A DNA stretch of 64,000 nt from Cinnamomum chago (GCA_038049695.1 CP142454.1:75183501-75247500), one strand, 5' to 3'. Numbered from the stretch's first letter, positions 45,542-58,355 are shown. Notes: a model not told the origin generated them from the letters alone. Numbers and translations: made by a program.

Positions 45542-47499
45542 GGTTCTCCACAACCATATACAATTTATAGGTGTGTACTTTTCTATACACTTGTAATAGT
45601 TATTTGACAATATATAGAGAGGCCTAAATAATGTAGCCCTTGGTTAAAGGAAACATAGGGGTCAAATATAGGGCGCTGGGAACCACTCATGTGTTGTATC
45701 TGAATCTAACATCAATTTTAACATAGAGACTAAGTTTAGACTTTGAATTCGAAATGAGATGTACTCCCCCATCAATATAATTATAGGAAAGAGCTATAAT
45801 TAGATAAAACATTTTAAAAATAAATTCTTAAATAAACAAGTGGGGATATTAAATAGTATTTAATTAGAGATAAGTAGACCTTTAAATTAAAATATGCATG
45901 GATTTGGATCTAAATCCCGTTTTCTTGCTGATGAGAAAATTAAAAAGAGTTTTATACTTGTTTTAGTCAAAATTAGAGATGTTGGACTTTGGCATAATGA
46001 GATTCACATTTGCATCCTTGACCCTAGTACCCTTGACCATGAAGGGTTTATATTTATAAGCAATTTGCATGCAAACAAGGCTGAGCCAAAGTGCATGGTT
46101 CTAGCCGATTTGGCCATCGGCGCGGCGCCAAGGACGCGCATGAGGACCGCTGCTGTTATATTATATGACGTTCGTCATCCGCCACTGGCTTTCCCTTTTG
46201 GCGGGAGATTGGCGTCGAGCAGGTAGTTTTCTGGAAGTGGGCCCCAAATGTTCCCCGGTCCCACTTATTCCCGCTCCCATATACGGGTCGTTCTCCAGGT
46301 GGGGCCCACGTTCCTTATGACAGTGCCCTAAAAGTCCACATACGGATGGATTTTAGTCTTCGTGGGACCCACGCGCTTCCATGTCGTCAGCACACTGATT
46401 CCGTTCCAATTCCATCCATAATTTTGACTGATTTACCCCCCACGACTTTCTTCCAGAGATTTCTAAACCCTCTAATGACGAAAATGCCCCGCTATGTTAG
46501 AGGACACAACGGTGAAACTTGAAAAGGTCCCGTAGCATTCGATGGGTAAAAATGGAAAAGAAAAGTGAACAATGATTGTCCCAATTTTAATGATTCATCT
46601 GGGGCAGTGAGTGGCCCACTGGAGATTTCATGGAATAGATTGGGATGAGTTCTGAGCCCATCAAGGGCCCGATAAGATTTCATCATCAAATGCAAATGCT
46701 GCCTTTAACTTAATTGAGATTTTTAGCATGAGATTTTGTTAGTTTCCTATTTTTGTCATTGTATTTCTCTATTGTTGGTGCTTTTTTTCTGTTAATGAAA
46801 TTCATTTCGTTTTTTTACAAAGTAATAATTAATTGAAGTAGAGAACAAGGAATTGCCCAAAAGTGTTCATCTTCAGTCCTTGAGTTCCAAATCATACACA
46901 ATCATGTTGTTTTTGTTTGTTGCTTGGGTTTTAATTCCTAAATAGGAGCTGCTGCCGGGTTCTATTTCATTGTCAGGGTCTCTCATAAGCCTCTCAGCCC
47001 CTTTAGCATGGGGAAAAAAAAAGACTTAATTGAAGGTAAATGATACGATTTAAATAAGAGAAAAAAAAAACTTGAAGTTACATGTTTGAGAATATTTATT
47101 TTATTTGAAAAATGGTACATATATTCCAAAAGGTAATGGAAACAAAAGCATAGGGCGGTGCTCCTAATTAGCTGCAACGCAAAGTCATAAAACACCCGAG
47201 AGAGAGCAAACACCAAAGATCCACAAATGGGTCAATCCAAAAAAAACCCCATCGCTTGGGCCAAACTAAAGAAGCCCGCAGCATGGACTAGGCAAAGGAA
47301 GAACCAAAAAGCAACTCTAGAAAATTAGGAATAAAAATAAATAAATCATAGAATCATCTGTCATCACTATTGATTGTGTTAAAATTCCTTAGGTGCCTAG
47401 CAACTCTATTCTAAGGAGATGTAGAGACTGCTTATTTAGTGGTGATTATGCTTTTGATTTTAGTGGAACTTAAGATGGAAAAGAAATTATGTTGGAGAT
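45542..47499. other. Gene-free stretch with a CpG-rich patch
   Basis: 46100-46380 is much richer in CpG and GC than its surroundings (ATCGGCGCGGCGCCAAGGAC). The 110-codon frame at 45894-46226 runs into it but has no family signature. Otherwise AT-rich. Confidence 0.4.
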
Positions 47500-48775
47500 G
47501 GAAAAGATAAAGTCTAAGCTAAAGGGCGTATAAACAAGCACTTCTCTAGTTTAAAGGGCGTATAAAGGGCGTATAAATTATGTTGGCTTTAGCTTAAAGT
47601 CCACCTATCATGATACTGCTTGGCATGTTAACTCTTCTTGGTGCGATCTTCTTTGGTTTAAAGGGCGTATAAACAAGCACAGTATGATCACTTGGTTGGC
47701 TCTTCATAACTGCTTGAAGACTAAAGATGTTCTAGCAACTAAGCAGATTTTCCATTACCTGATTTGTGTGCTTTGCAATTGCTCTCTTGGAAGCTACAAA
47801 CACATCATGACTGCTTGCATTTATAGCACGAACATTTGGGATTCTACAGTTGCTTCTTTTGGTGCTACTACCCAAAGAGTTAAGCACACTGTTGAGCAAA
47901 TGAGAGATATCCTTTCTAATTGTACCCATAGGAATGAAGATGATATTACTATGGCGAAGTTATGTTTCCCTGCATTTACTTGGCACATATGGTATGAGCG
48001 TAACTATTGGATTTTTCGGAATAAAGCTCGCCCGTGGGAAGCTGTCCTCCATGATACTAAAGCCCCGATTCATTCGAGAGAAAATTACCTTAATGTTGCG
48101 GTTTCTTCCCACATTGCAGCAACTTCGGACCTATTTGCACACTCAAACCACATTCTTACTAAACCTATCCCATTTAACTCTGCAAACTAGAATCTCCTTC
48201 TTTCTTCTAGAGATAATTTTACAATGGGCTTCTTAAAGAGAAAAACAAACACTATACTCTGAATAAAGACTGTTGTTGATAGTGATCCTTTCAATGCAAC
48301 TTCTACTCTTCTTTAAAAAGCTTCCAAGTATTCCAACTCTCTAGTGGTGCGGCGGACATGAAATTAATCAGCTCTACTCTTACCAACCCAAACCTTTCTC
48401 CTTGGAAACATAGGTTCCAAGCTCACAGGATGGCTCTCCTTTTCATTAGTCTTAACTCAACCATTTGCTCTTATTTTGACAAAAAAAAAAAAAAAAAAAA
48501 AAAAAGCTTATGCTTGGTCCTAGTCTGCAGCTCATCTTAAAAATCACAATTGCATCATCAATGGCCCCACCTAATGCTTTGTAAGTTTGTTGGCTTTGAC
48601 CATGTGGGTTTGTTGTTTTAACTAGTTATAGGCTTCCAATTATCTTTGTCTTGTTTTTTGGCATTGTAGGTGGTTGTGATCACGGTACCTAAAATCTGTT
48701 TCACTGTTGTGTATTTTTGTCTTCTTCTTGATATATACAAATCTTAACTTGCAAAAAAAGAAAAAAAAAAGATAA
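47500..48775 (+). pseudogene. LINE 3' end with zf-RVT domain, decayed
   Basis: The frame up to 48190 (ATG at 47684, open upstream of it) reads INKHSMITWLALHNCLKTKD, then CVLCNCSLGSYKHIMTACIY and FTWHIWYERNYWIFRNKARP. This is the zinc-binding region (zf-RVT) that follows the reverse transcriptase in plant LINEs. Upstream, a short motif AAAGGGCGTATAAA is repeated four times. Downstream lie a 25-A run (about 48481-48505) and a LINE-like 3'UTR ending in an A-rich tail near 48757-48771. The RT itself is missing. The internal A run suggests either a second insertion or a tail expansion. Confidence 0.8.
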
Positions 48776-50299
48776 AGTTTAAGGGCTTGTTTCTTTACAA
48801 GCATCTTTTATAGGAATTTTGGCTGTCTACGAATTCATAAATTTCATCGATAATGAATTTTATGTTCACTTATTGGAGTTCCCCGCATTTGAGGCAAGTA
48901 GTATTTTGAGATCTCAAAATGGTGAATTTCTCAAATGCTAGCCTTTAGCATTTACAAATCTAGCCATTCCGGGAGAACTGGTTGTGACTTCCCGCATTCT
49001 GAGAGGCTGTCTTGCAACACCGACTCTTCCTAACGGTTTGCGACTGCACAAAAATGAGGTTTAATCATCTTCTTCCTCTAAACTCCTTTCATCCACATTC
49101 TTTATTTCTCTGTGGGTTTTTTTTTTTTTTCCATTGTGTTGCATGACTTTTTTATGGAGTGTTTTGATTGGAAAGGGAAAAAAAAAGGGTTTTGGGGGGG
49201 TTTTGATGAAATGAGGAACAACTCACCTTCTCCTCTCTCCCTCTCTCATTCATATAACTGAAGGTCAAGATTTTTAGCTTTTTAGGTTTTTCTTTGACTT
49301 GAGAGAGAGGGAGGGAGAGAAAGCAGAGACATCCTTCTTCTTTTGCATTTTCGTTTGGATTCCTTTAATGTTGTTTTTCCCATGGTGAACATATCTTTCA
49401 TTTCATCTAATATGGGGTTTAATTTTGCCATCGTGGAATAGGTGCATGATGCATAAACATGTAAAAAATCAACTTAGAGATTCAAGTAGTTATGAGAAGG
49501 GGATTTGTGGAACTTAGGTTGGATAAGATTCTAAAGCAAGAATCGTAGTATGAAAGAAACAAGGAAATTAGTAATGCCAAAATTCAACGGCATGTCAAAG
49601 TTCCAGCATCCCAAATTCTGCGAGATCCAATAGACAGTCTATAAATTCCTGTAAAGAAAAAAGGCTCTAGGGTTTTTCATAATTCCGTTTGAGTGTTAAA
49701 GGCCATAGTTGTTTGCATGGAATTAGATTTTTTTGGTAATTCATGATAACATGGGTTTTAACATAAGATTATTAAAGAGGGAAGGGGTGGAGGATGATGC
49801 AAATGGAGATGTAGATGGGACTTAACTTTGAATTATGATGATTTATGGAATTTATTTTAATCTCCCTTTAATTCAATCTTCAATAAAATGGAGACTATGT
49901 CATAACCTTTTATGGATATTCCCTTTTGTAAAGTTTAGCTGCTTTTATAAATTCATTTTTTTAGAATTCATAGGGATGGCTGGCTTTAGCCATTTGGGTG
50001 TTCAAAAACTAAGTGGGAATAATAATTACATGCACACCGATAACATATAATGGAACATTCCTATACCACTTTTTCCCCACGTCCAAGCACCCCTTGAAGT
50101 CACAAAGGATCATTTGTCTTTATGTAAAAGTTAAACATGGAGATGAAATTTCTCAAACCGAAGATTAAAAAGAAGTCGTGCACATTTGACATTTCAGCTT
50201 AATCCTGTTCTTCACACCTTCAATGTTTACCAAAGGCTCAAAGGTCTCGATCAACTTCTTTTTGCCTTGATTTATCATGTGAGGAGTAAAAATACACGA

Positions 50300-50341
<42 letters not shown>

Positions 50342-51616
50342 GAAAATGATCCATAGATAATGAAATCCTTTAGTTGTACAAAGTCTTACGATGGGCTCGC
50401 AAAAAACTTAGCTCATTTTTTATGCTTTTTCTTATAGAAAAGTAGTTGTACCAATATGAATTATAACGTAGTGCAAGAAAAACATGTCCTCAATCCTCAT
50501 TTTTTATCCAGAAAATCAACTGCACAAGTGTAGTCCCAAGAAGATAAATCTTGCTATGATCGGATGCCTATAATTATCCAGTTGTGACTATTGAGCTACG
50601 TCTGACTGCCCATAACGCACAATTTGATCACTATATAAGTACGGTGGTGATTGCACTCCTTCTCATGAAATGCATTATTCAAAGGTTCTCTAATATCTTC
50701 CTTAATCAAATCAAATGTTGATGCCAAGAACTTCGATCCAGCTTACCCATAGAGAAAAGAAACTAATAAAAATAGAATGGAAATGACAAGTCACCTTTTT
50801 ATAACCTAATCATGCCTTTAATTTGAATACTGATTTTCATAATGTGATTGAGACATTTGTGGGCTCTAAACGTTATTATCTTCCCATTCATGTTTAGTAG
50901 ATGCTTGATTTGGGGTTCCTCTTACATCTCCAATGAAGCCTTTACATTGTGGCCAATTTGGCAGTTTATGATGTTATGTTTTTATGTACATTTGCATGCA
51001 ATGTAAGGTAATTTTGGTGTTAGGGTGTACAAGTTATATTAATATATAATAATTTTTTTTAGATCAAAGAAAGCCATATACAAATGATGAAAATTTGATC
51101 GGATCATGAACCTAGATCCTAGTTTACCTAGATGCACTAATCAAACTAACCCGGAATATAAGAAATGTTCCAACATTCTCTATTGACTCATCGGTTGTGT
51201 GACATCTATGGCAAGGTGCACAGCTATCGTATATAAATGAGCTAAGTGTAAGAATTTACGTGGCTTGCATGTCATGGGTCCCATTTAAAATTAAGCGTTT
51301 GGGTTGGTCTAAGGATAATCTCTTGATAAAGTCCTCATCCATTAGTAAGTCGGGTCAGGATCCTCTTGAGGTTCAGACTTGCATTTAAACTTATGGTATC
51401 AACATCTAACTCATGTGGCAAATCTCCCCACTAGGCAAATGGTGAGGCATTCTAGAAGAAGTGAACTTCTAAAGCAAGCTTGACATCTCCATACTGCTTA
51501 TTTAAAGGAGTCGGGAGTAGCGGTGGCAAAATCGGGTCAACATATCAACCCGACCCATAACCAAGCTGGTTTGTTTTTATCTGAATTTTAGAAATACCTA
51601 GTGTTTGTATTTCTGC
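48776..51616. other. Gene-free stretch
   Basis: Contains a (CT)n microsatellite at about 50301-50339 and AT-rich sequence. No coding signature. Confidence 0.4.
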
Positions 51617-51725
51617 TTTTTTTTTTTTTACGACGGAGGGTGTCCCAGCCCTTTGGGTCAAACTAATCCCTATGAGCCCAGGATGAGCCAAATAAATCCC
51701 TTATGACCTCAGTGTGGTAGTGCAG
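51617..51725 (-). mobile_element. tRNA-type SINE, copy 5, 5'-truncated
   Basis: T13 at 51617-51629 is the poly(A) tail on the minus strand. The family 3' half follows to CTGCACTACCACACTGAGG and is then cut before box B. Confidence 0.75.
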
Positions 51726-52268
51726 ATGATTAAAAGTGAAGAATCAAATGCCAGTACTTCAAAAATCGCTCTCTCCTTATGAAAATCCTAAGAAAGTCAA
51801 GGCCTTATTTATATGCCTACCTTATTATATCCCTGGCCCCTTTCCTATCTATTCTATTCAAACAACTAGAGACAAAGTAAATGCATGAGTTTTTTTTTTT
51901 TTTAGATTTTATAATGCAATTGGACTTAATCAATGCCTGAAATTTTGTATTATCCTAATCTACATTCAAATATTTCCTTTGCGATGCCTTCTTTGATTGC
52001 CATGCACACAATTAGGTGTCGCTGAAATTGGTAATTTCTCAAAGTTCTAAACATAAAGATTTAAAGAAGCACCCCCCGCACCCCCCCACAAGCTTAAGCG
52101 AATGAAGTTAAAAGAAAACACTGTTCCACCTTAACCAATGTGAAACAATCTACCATAGACGTAAAGAGAGAACTCATTCTTTTCTTCTTTATCACAAAAA
52201 AAAAAAAGGAAAAAAATGTTAGAGTGCAGATTTTCTTAACAGTCCAATCCAACAGACATGCTTATATA
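51726..52268. other. Gene-free stretch
   Basis: AT-rich, with short homopolymer runs only. Confidence 0.4.
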
Positions 52269-52601
52269 GGGATGTAAATGGATCCCCGGTTCTCCGATTA
52301 TCAGGAGGTTCCGACTCGTTGAAAACCGAGTTTGAGTTCTTATTTATGCCCAATAAGTAAACGGGTGCTGGTCCGATTATATCTTGGTTCCGACCCATAG
52401 ACCCCACATATTACCTCATTCTTCAACAATCTCTCTTAAGAAACTATGTTTTTTCCCATATCATTCTCTATGTAGACCTAGACCCGGATCCGCTCCATGT
52501 ACAGTTCTGGTTCCATCTTCTCATTCACAGTTCCGATTCCAAAACGGTTCCGGATATGAGTTCACCTTGTAGCTGGACTAGAACCAACCCGTTTACATCC
52601 C
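52269..52601. mobile_element. MITE (333 bp) with TA target site
   Basis: GGGATGTAAA on the left and TTTACATCCC on the right are perfect inverted copies, and TA flanks both. The interior is full of GGTTCCGA/CCGGTTCT-like inverted words shared with 43701-44065. Confidence 0.75.
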
Positions 52602-53625
52602 TATCCTAAATAACTAGGTGTAGAAAAATGTAACCCGGCCTATATTAGATTTGCACTTGATGCACATATATAACTCGACCTACATCTTATTCAGGTGAGT
52701 CGTGGGTCAAATAAACCTCATCGCAATAAAACAGGTTGGATTAGATGATGCCATATCCATTTAAATGGGTCACATTAGGGTCAATTGGCATATCTAACTA
52801 ATTTAAATGGTTTGGTGTTCAGATTTTTTTATTTTAGGCCCTTTTTCCCACAATAAATTTCAAATATAACCTAATACTTGACAACCAGGGGCTTTTCAGT
52901 GAGAACGAGGGGTTGCTCAGTTGGTTGACAACCTTACTTCTCATCTAGATAAACAGAGATCAACCTTGGCCTCCCCCAACTCTTCACATGTGCAAGTTCT
53001 CACTCCCTGCATGTGTGAATCTCACTCCCCGCATATGTGGTTCTCTTCCCACGTGTGCGACTCCCTCAGGGTCCCAACCCCATTAGCCAGGATGTGGTTA
53101 AAGATGAGGAACGAAAAGTAAATACTGGAGAATGACCATCTAATAACATCCCCTTTAATGGAAATTGAATTGAGGGAAGGAGAGAAATGCATAATCAACT
53201 ATCAACCTAGTAATTCAAATCCTAGAAAAATTAAAGTTCATCTAGATTGCTACCTTATATCATTAACCCCTAATTTCATATCTTTCACACCTAACCCCTA
53301 TTAATAACTCTTGGATGGAGATAATTTGATCGTGAATTCCTTATATACATCTAATATTAGACATAAATTCACGTATACATGCATGATGAAAATGTTTCTT
53401 TGTTATAAGTTACAATCACTAAGATGTGTGTTTGCTTCTCATGTCTTATGTTGTAGTCCCAACCCAGACCTTACCTAGTGTGCGAGGGTTGCGGTCGAGG
53501 GTCTTGATGTGTCCGGGAGAATAGTCTTGTTAGGTAAAAATATGATGGGATACCCTTGTTATAAAAATTTAAAAAAATAAGAAAAAAATAAAAAAAAACC
53601 ATGACACTGATAAACAGGTCCCTTC
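52602..53625. other. Gene-free stretch with a MITE-related block
   Basis: 53130-53352 resembles the MITE at 37505-37792. A run of four short units with (A/C)CATGTGTG-like cores lies at about 52985-53070. No gene. Confidence 0.45.
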
Positions 53626-53626
53626 G

Positions 53627-53681
<55 letters not shown>

Positions 53682-53717
53682 GCCCCCACCCCTATCTCTC
53701 ATAATAAGGTGGGAGCA

Positions 53718-53757
<40 letters not shown>
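53627..53757. repeat. Compound TA/TG microsatellites around a foldback fragment
   Basis: (TA)n at 53627-53650 passes into (TG)n to about 53679. After a 45-bp foldback-type fragment (TATCTCTCATAATAAGGTGG) another (TA)n runs from 53723 to 53757. Confidence 0.9.
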
Positions 53758-53759
<2 letters not shown>

Positions 53760-53763
53760 GTCA

Positions 53764-54127
53764 GCTCTCCTAAGCTCAAGCTTAGGTTAAGGTAAGCTCA
53801 AGTGTGTGGTGCGGCCCACTTGGGGACCCGCATGAGGATGGGGATGGAGGGATTAAAAAGACTCCCTGGGATCCTCTTCTCTAAAAAAAATTAGCCCCAA
53901 CCGTGATTTATATCATCTCCATATGGGACCAAAAATTTAATGGTCAATAATCCACTCGGATCAATACATAGGTGATCAAACGGTCCGGTAAATTCGGATT
54001 TGACAGAAAGTTGGTGAAGATGTGCAATTTAGGGGGGTCATGTGTTTGGTACATTTGGATGGACCAAAGGTGAGCCCCACAAGCATGAGCTTACAAAAAA
54101 CATTTCCAACCTTGAGCTTAGGAGAGC
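53764..54127. mobile_element. MITE (364 bp) with perfect 17-bp TIRs
   Basis: GCTCTCCTAAGCTCAAG (53764-53780) and CTTGAGCTTAGGAGAGC (54111-54127) are perfect inverted copies. TA-repeat tracts flank both sides, so a TA-type target duplication cannot be resolved. No coding content. Confidence 0.8.
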
Positions 54128-54175
54128 CTTGCTCATATATATATAAATATATATTTATATGGGAGATGCTCGTAT

Positions 54176-54301
54176 GAGAGATGCTCTCACATTATTATGA
54201 GAGATAAGGTAGGGGGCCCTCACCTTACGATCTACTGCCAACAACTTAAATGTGAGGGCCCTTACTCCTATCTCTCATAGTAAAGTGAGAGATGCTCTCA
54301 C
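54176..54301. repeat. Foldback sequence
   Basis: Arms 54186-54223 and 54252-54290 pair through CTCACATTATTATGAGAGAT and its inverse (CTCTCATAGTAAAGTGAG), around a spacer of about 28 nt. The fragment at 53678-53727 is a third arm of the same family. Confidence 0.8.
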
Positions 54302-54601
54302 AGAAACACCTCCTTATATAGAAAGTTTCAAGTGCATCCATTCCTCACAATAGGGTGAGGGCACTTTACCTTTTTTGCACATGAATTCCTCTTTTGTACT
54401 TCACCGTATATGCTTGAAATCCTCCTTTTGTACTTGAAAATTTCCATTTATAGAAGCATCCCTCACCCTATGGTGAGGGATAGATGCACTTTTGTACTTT
54501 TTGGAAAGATATGTTTTTCTACTTGAAATTTCTCAAAAAAAGAAAGCGTCTCTCACCCTATGTTTAGGAAATCTCTCACTTAAATATTACCATATATATA
54601 T

Positions 54602-54646
54602 AGTCCCATGTTCGTACTTGAAGTGCTGAATTATGTTCAAAGTTTA

Positions 54647-54678
<32 letters not shown>

Positions 54679-54729
54679 GAGTCCCACGTTCGTACTTGGA
54701 CTGCTGAATTATGTTCAAAGTTTCAAACT
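54602..54729. repeat. 80-bp tandem duplication
   Basis: GTCCCATGTTCGTACTTG at 54602 recurs as GTCCCACGTTCGTACTTG at 54682. Both continue CTGCTGAATTATGTTCAAAG-like and are separated by a TA-rich tract. Confidence 0.85.
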
Positions 54730-56880
54730 GGAGACAATGTGCCCAAACAAAGACTCCCTAAAATCATGGCACATGACATGGAGAAACTTTTGGGTATCTT
54801 GTACGGTTTTTTGGCGCAAATCACGTGCATCTGTGGCAGAATGAAGAAAAACTACACAATTAGGTCTATCTCCCATCTAACACGTTCATGGAATGGTACA
54901 TATATCATTTGTCCCCCTCATCCATGTCATGGTCATATTAATTACATTACATTACATTGCTAGGTCAATTCATAAGGACGAAAACTTGGCCACCAACAAA
55001 TTTCTGAGGCTTTCTGGGGTCTGAAAAAATCCAAATAAAAGTAACTAGGGTGAAATTAGATGGTCATTTTTGAAAATTGGCCCATAGGTTTTTTTTTTTT
55101 TTACTACTCTAGGCATAAATCCTATGCATTCAATTCCTACGTAAACACACTCATAAAACAAACAAGCTCTAAAACGTAATGCATATCAAAGGTTTGCAAT
55201 CGTACATTAAAAGGTCGCCTTCCTTCCTAGAATTATTCGTGAAAAAAATAAAAGAATGAATGAATAAATAAATAATTAAAAATATGAACCGCCAATTGAG
55301 GACCCAAATCTTCAAAATTATTTTTGTCATGGACCCTTCTTGACAATGTCACAATCTTAAATTAGCAAAACGAATCTTTTGGTTATTAGTTGTTGGGGCT
55401 ATCAAAAATGTTTTGGAAGGTGAGAAGTCCATGTTGACAGTGACCTTGTTTAGCTGGAATTAATTAGGAATTACAGGAATTGTAAAGTGAACGGCCTGGA
55501 TTTGATTATCCTGATTCATACATATGTATCCATGTCATGTGAGACCTTGGAAGTGGAAGTAGATGGGGACACTTCTTGTACAAGGGAGATTTTTTCAAAA
55601 GGTGTTCCTGAGTCCTGATCAGTTGAACTGCTACTGCCATGAAATGAATTATAAATAACTAACAATGAACACCTACTTATGAGACCCACCTAGGGTCATG
55701 TCATTTATGGCCGAGAGGTGAGGGATCGAAAGATCTAAATAAAATTCAGGGCTATACAAAATATTAAGTTATCAATTCTACGGATCATCTTAATCCATTG
55801 ATCTATGGATGGGATTGGACCCAAGTATCTTCTTTTGAGGGCACTCACTCTCGGTGGATCTCGAAAAAGCTTGAAACATGGGGTTGCCTCTGACTGTGAT
55901 TGTGTTAAATTTGGGCTTATGACAATTCACTTGGGGGACCAACTTGTGAGAGAATTACTTGACCATCAGGTGACTCATAAAATGAGGCATGAGGCAGAGC
56001 AAAGATTTCAATGTATATTTATAAAAAGAATTTGCTTCACTTATTAAATTCAACACTTTGAAAGAACTTACCCTAGATCACCGCCTCAATCAAATATATA
56101 TTCCTTGTAATACCCATCCTAGTGGATCTTTCACTAAAAGTGAGTGTGCTCAAGTGATTAAGATGCTCAACCAAATTCAAATATCCCCTTCAATGAATTT
56201 CTTTTTTTTAATTGCTGAAACAAGATGAAGGGGTGTTTATTTAGTTTTAATCAAAAGAATTCAATCAAAGGCATACAATAAATTGGCTGTAGAAACAAAG
56301 TAAAATCACACTGATTGGACGATCCTAGCCATTGAATTGGCAGCTTACAAGTTTACACATGATCCATGAGTTCATGAATTGTCAAATCCAAGTGAGTTCA
56401 TAGTTCCTTTACTATCAAAGTAGGGCACTCTTTTGTGTGGATTAATAGGGCAGTGCTAGACAGTGCTTGGGCATTTTTATAAGAAAACCATCCCTCCTAG
56501 TTATGCCCACTAGAAAGCATGATGATCATGAAAGTCCATTGGGTAGTAAGAAATATATAAAACTTACCTATGTGCAAAATTTCGACTCTTCTAACCCTTT
56601 GCTCATGGATAGTAGATGGAGTTTAACGTAATTAGTTCAGCAGGAGAGGTCCTACTCTTCAACTTTCTTCTCTATGATTGAGAACAGCATAGAAAATTTA
56701 CACTCAAAACAGTAGATTTGCTTAGGAACAAGACCTTACCATAATCTTATTGTTATCAATAATTTTATTTTATTCAATCTTTACGGCACTGACATGACCA
56801 TATCAAATTATACTACTTTTTTTCTGAATAAGTTACTATTTTGTCAAGAAGATTACTTTAAGCAAAGCCCATTAGTCAAA

Positions 56881-56883
<3 letters not shown>
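54730..56883. other. Gene-free stretch
   Basis: No domain-like frame. 55680-55800 carries a block similar to 25113-25180 (GAGACCCAC... GATCGAAA), perhaps a shared dispersed repeat. Confidence 0.4.

Positions 56884-56921
<38 letters not shown>
56884..56921. repeat. (CT)n microsatellite
   Basis: About 19 uninterrupted CT units. Confidence 0.95.
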
Positions 56922-56924
<3 letters not shown>

Positions 56925-56945
56925 GGAATTAATCAAATTGGTGGA

Positions 56946-56980
56946 CCGACAAGATTCCTGCGGCCGCTCGATCTTGTCGG
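56946..56980. other. Perfect 10-bp stem hairpin with a GC-rich loop
   Basis: CCGACAAGAT and ATCTTGTCGG pair around a 15-nt loop that holds the palindrome GCGGCCGC. The surroundings are AT-rich, so the GC content is local. Confidence 0.8.
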
Positions 56981-58355
56981 CAAGCGTTCATTGTTTGTGG
57001 GTGGTGATTAAAATAAGGCCTAATTTTGTCTTAAGGCTAATCTAATATTTGGACATCTCTTTCTTGTCCTGTATCAACTTAGTTAATATATACTTAAAAG
57101 ATAGAACTAATATAAATCATCCAAGTTTGATAGGAATGTGTATGATTATTATACAATCCTCAAGCAATGGGTTATTAGTATGATAAAGTAAAGTAAAGCA
57201 AAAGCAAAACCCATGGTTTTGGTTAACCAGACCATTGAACTGATGGGACCTTACTTGGTTCCATGATGCCTCAAAACTAACCTAAACTGGGAGGTAGCAA
57301 TCATTCTACAAATTTGGTGGGTCTTGAAGTAGGATGTATGTCTTGGAGCATTATATTCTCCTAGCCTCTTTTCCATGTTTTTATTTATTTATTTATTTAT
57401 GTATTTATTTTAAGGCCAATCATCAAATGGCCCTCAAGTTGGTGGGTGTCTACATGCTGGGGAGCATTAGATCATTTGCACAGGAACAGCTCCATGCAAC
57501 ATTTTAGTAAGGAATTCGCATATTTGAGGATTTTATACCCTCTCCCTTTTAGCTGAGGACTTTGTAGGGGAGATTGTGCGTAGTAATCCTAAAAGAAAAA
57601 AAAAAGAGTCTTAGATGTCCTAAATCCCCCGGATGGATAATTGCCAAACTCATGCATTCCACAATTTTGTGAGAAGTGAAAATCTTTTTCCAAGGATTTG
57701 GTTGCCAAACATGATAGAAAAAATTATTGCACTAGAAAGCATATTTTATTTCGAAATCTGTATTACTCCCCAATGCCAAGAGAATTGAATAATTTAAAAA
57801 CAAAATAGAATAATGTCATACTAATGTTCTATTATCATTATGTTTTTACAATATTTTACTTAATGACAAGGCACCTTAGTATCACAGTATTGATTGAGAA
57901 CCAATCATTGATCCCCACGTTGATAGTTCTTTTCTTTGACCAATGGTTCAATCTAGCAAAATTATAATAATAATAATAATAATAATAAATAATACCAATG
58001 ATATCACAAGTACTTGCAAAATAAAGACTAAAAATTATCATGAGGATCATATACTAATTACCATGAGTCTAAGGTTAGTGATGGATAAAGGATCCTAACC
58101 ATTGATATATACTTGGTTTATTTTTGTGGTGGTACGCTGATCTGGGCCAGTGACAAGTTAACTATCTGAATACTTTGCTGTCAATGGACTGGGCCTGGAT
58201 CGGTTCGATGATGGTTTTGAACTTTCTGGATTGGGCCTCTTTAATATTTGGTTTTTTTACTAATCACTTTTAACAGCCCTACTGTTGGTCGAAGGGTTAG
58301 GATCCACAAATCTAAAACAGTTTATGCAACATCCGCTATCTAAGGAGGTTCGTAA
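56981..58355. other. Gene-free stretch
   Basis: Contains an (AAT)n microsatellite at about 57963-57988 and an ATTT tract near 57382. No gene. Confidence 0.4.

Noticed and set aside
45894..46226. 110-codon plus-strand frame
   Set aside because: Composition shifts midway into the CpG-rich patch, and no motif or splice context supports it.
56956..56970. Vector or adapter contamination
   Set aside because: Only 15 bp is GC-rich and it sits in a perfect natural-looking stem. Reported as a finding to check, not asserted.
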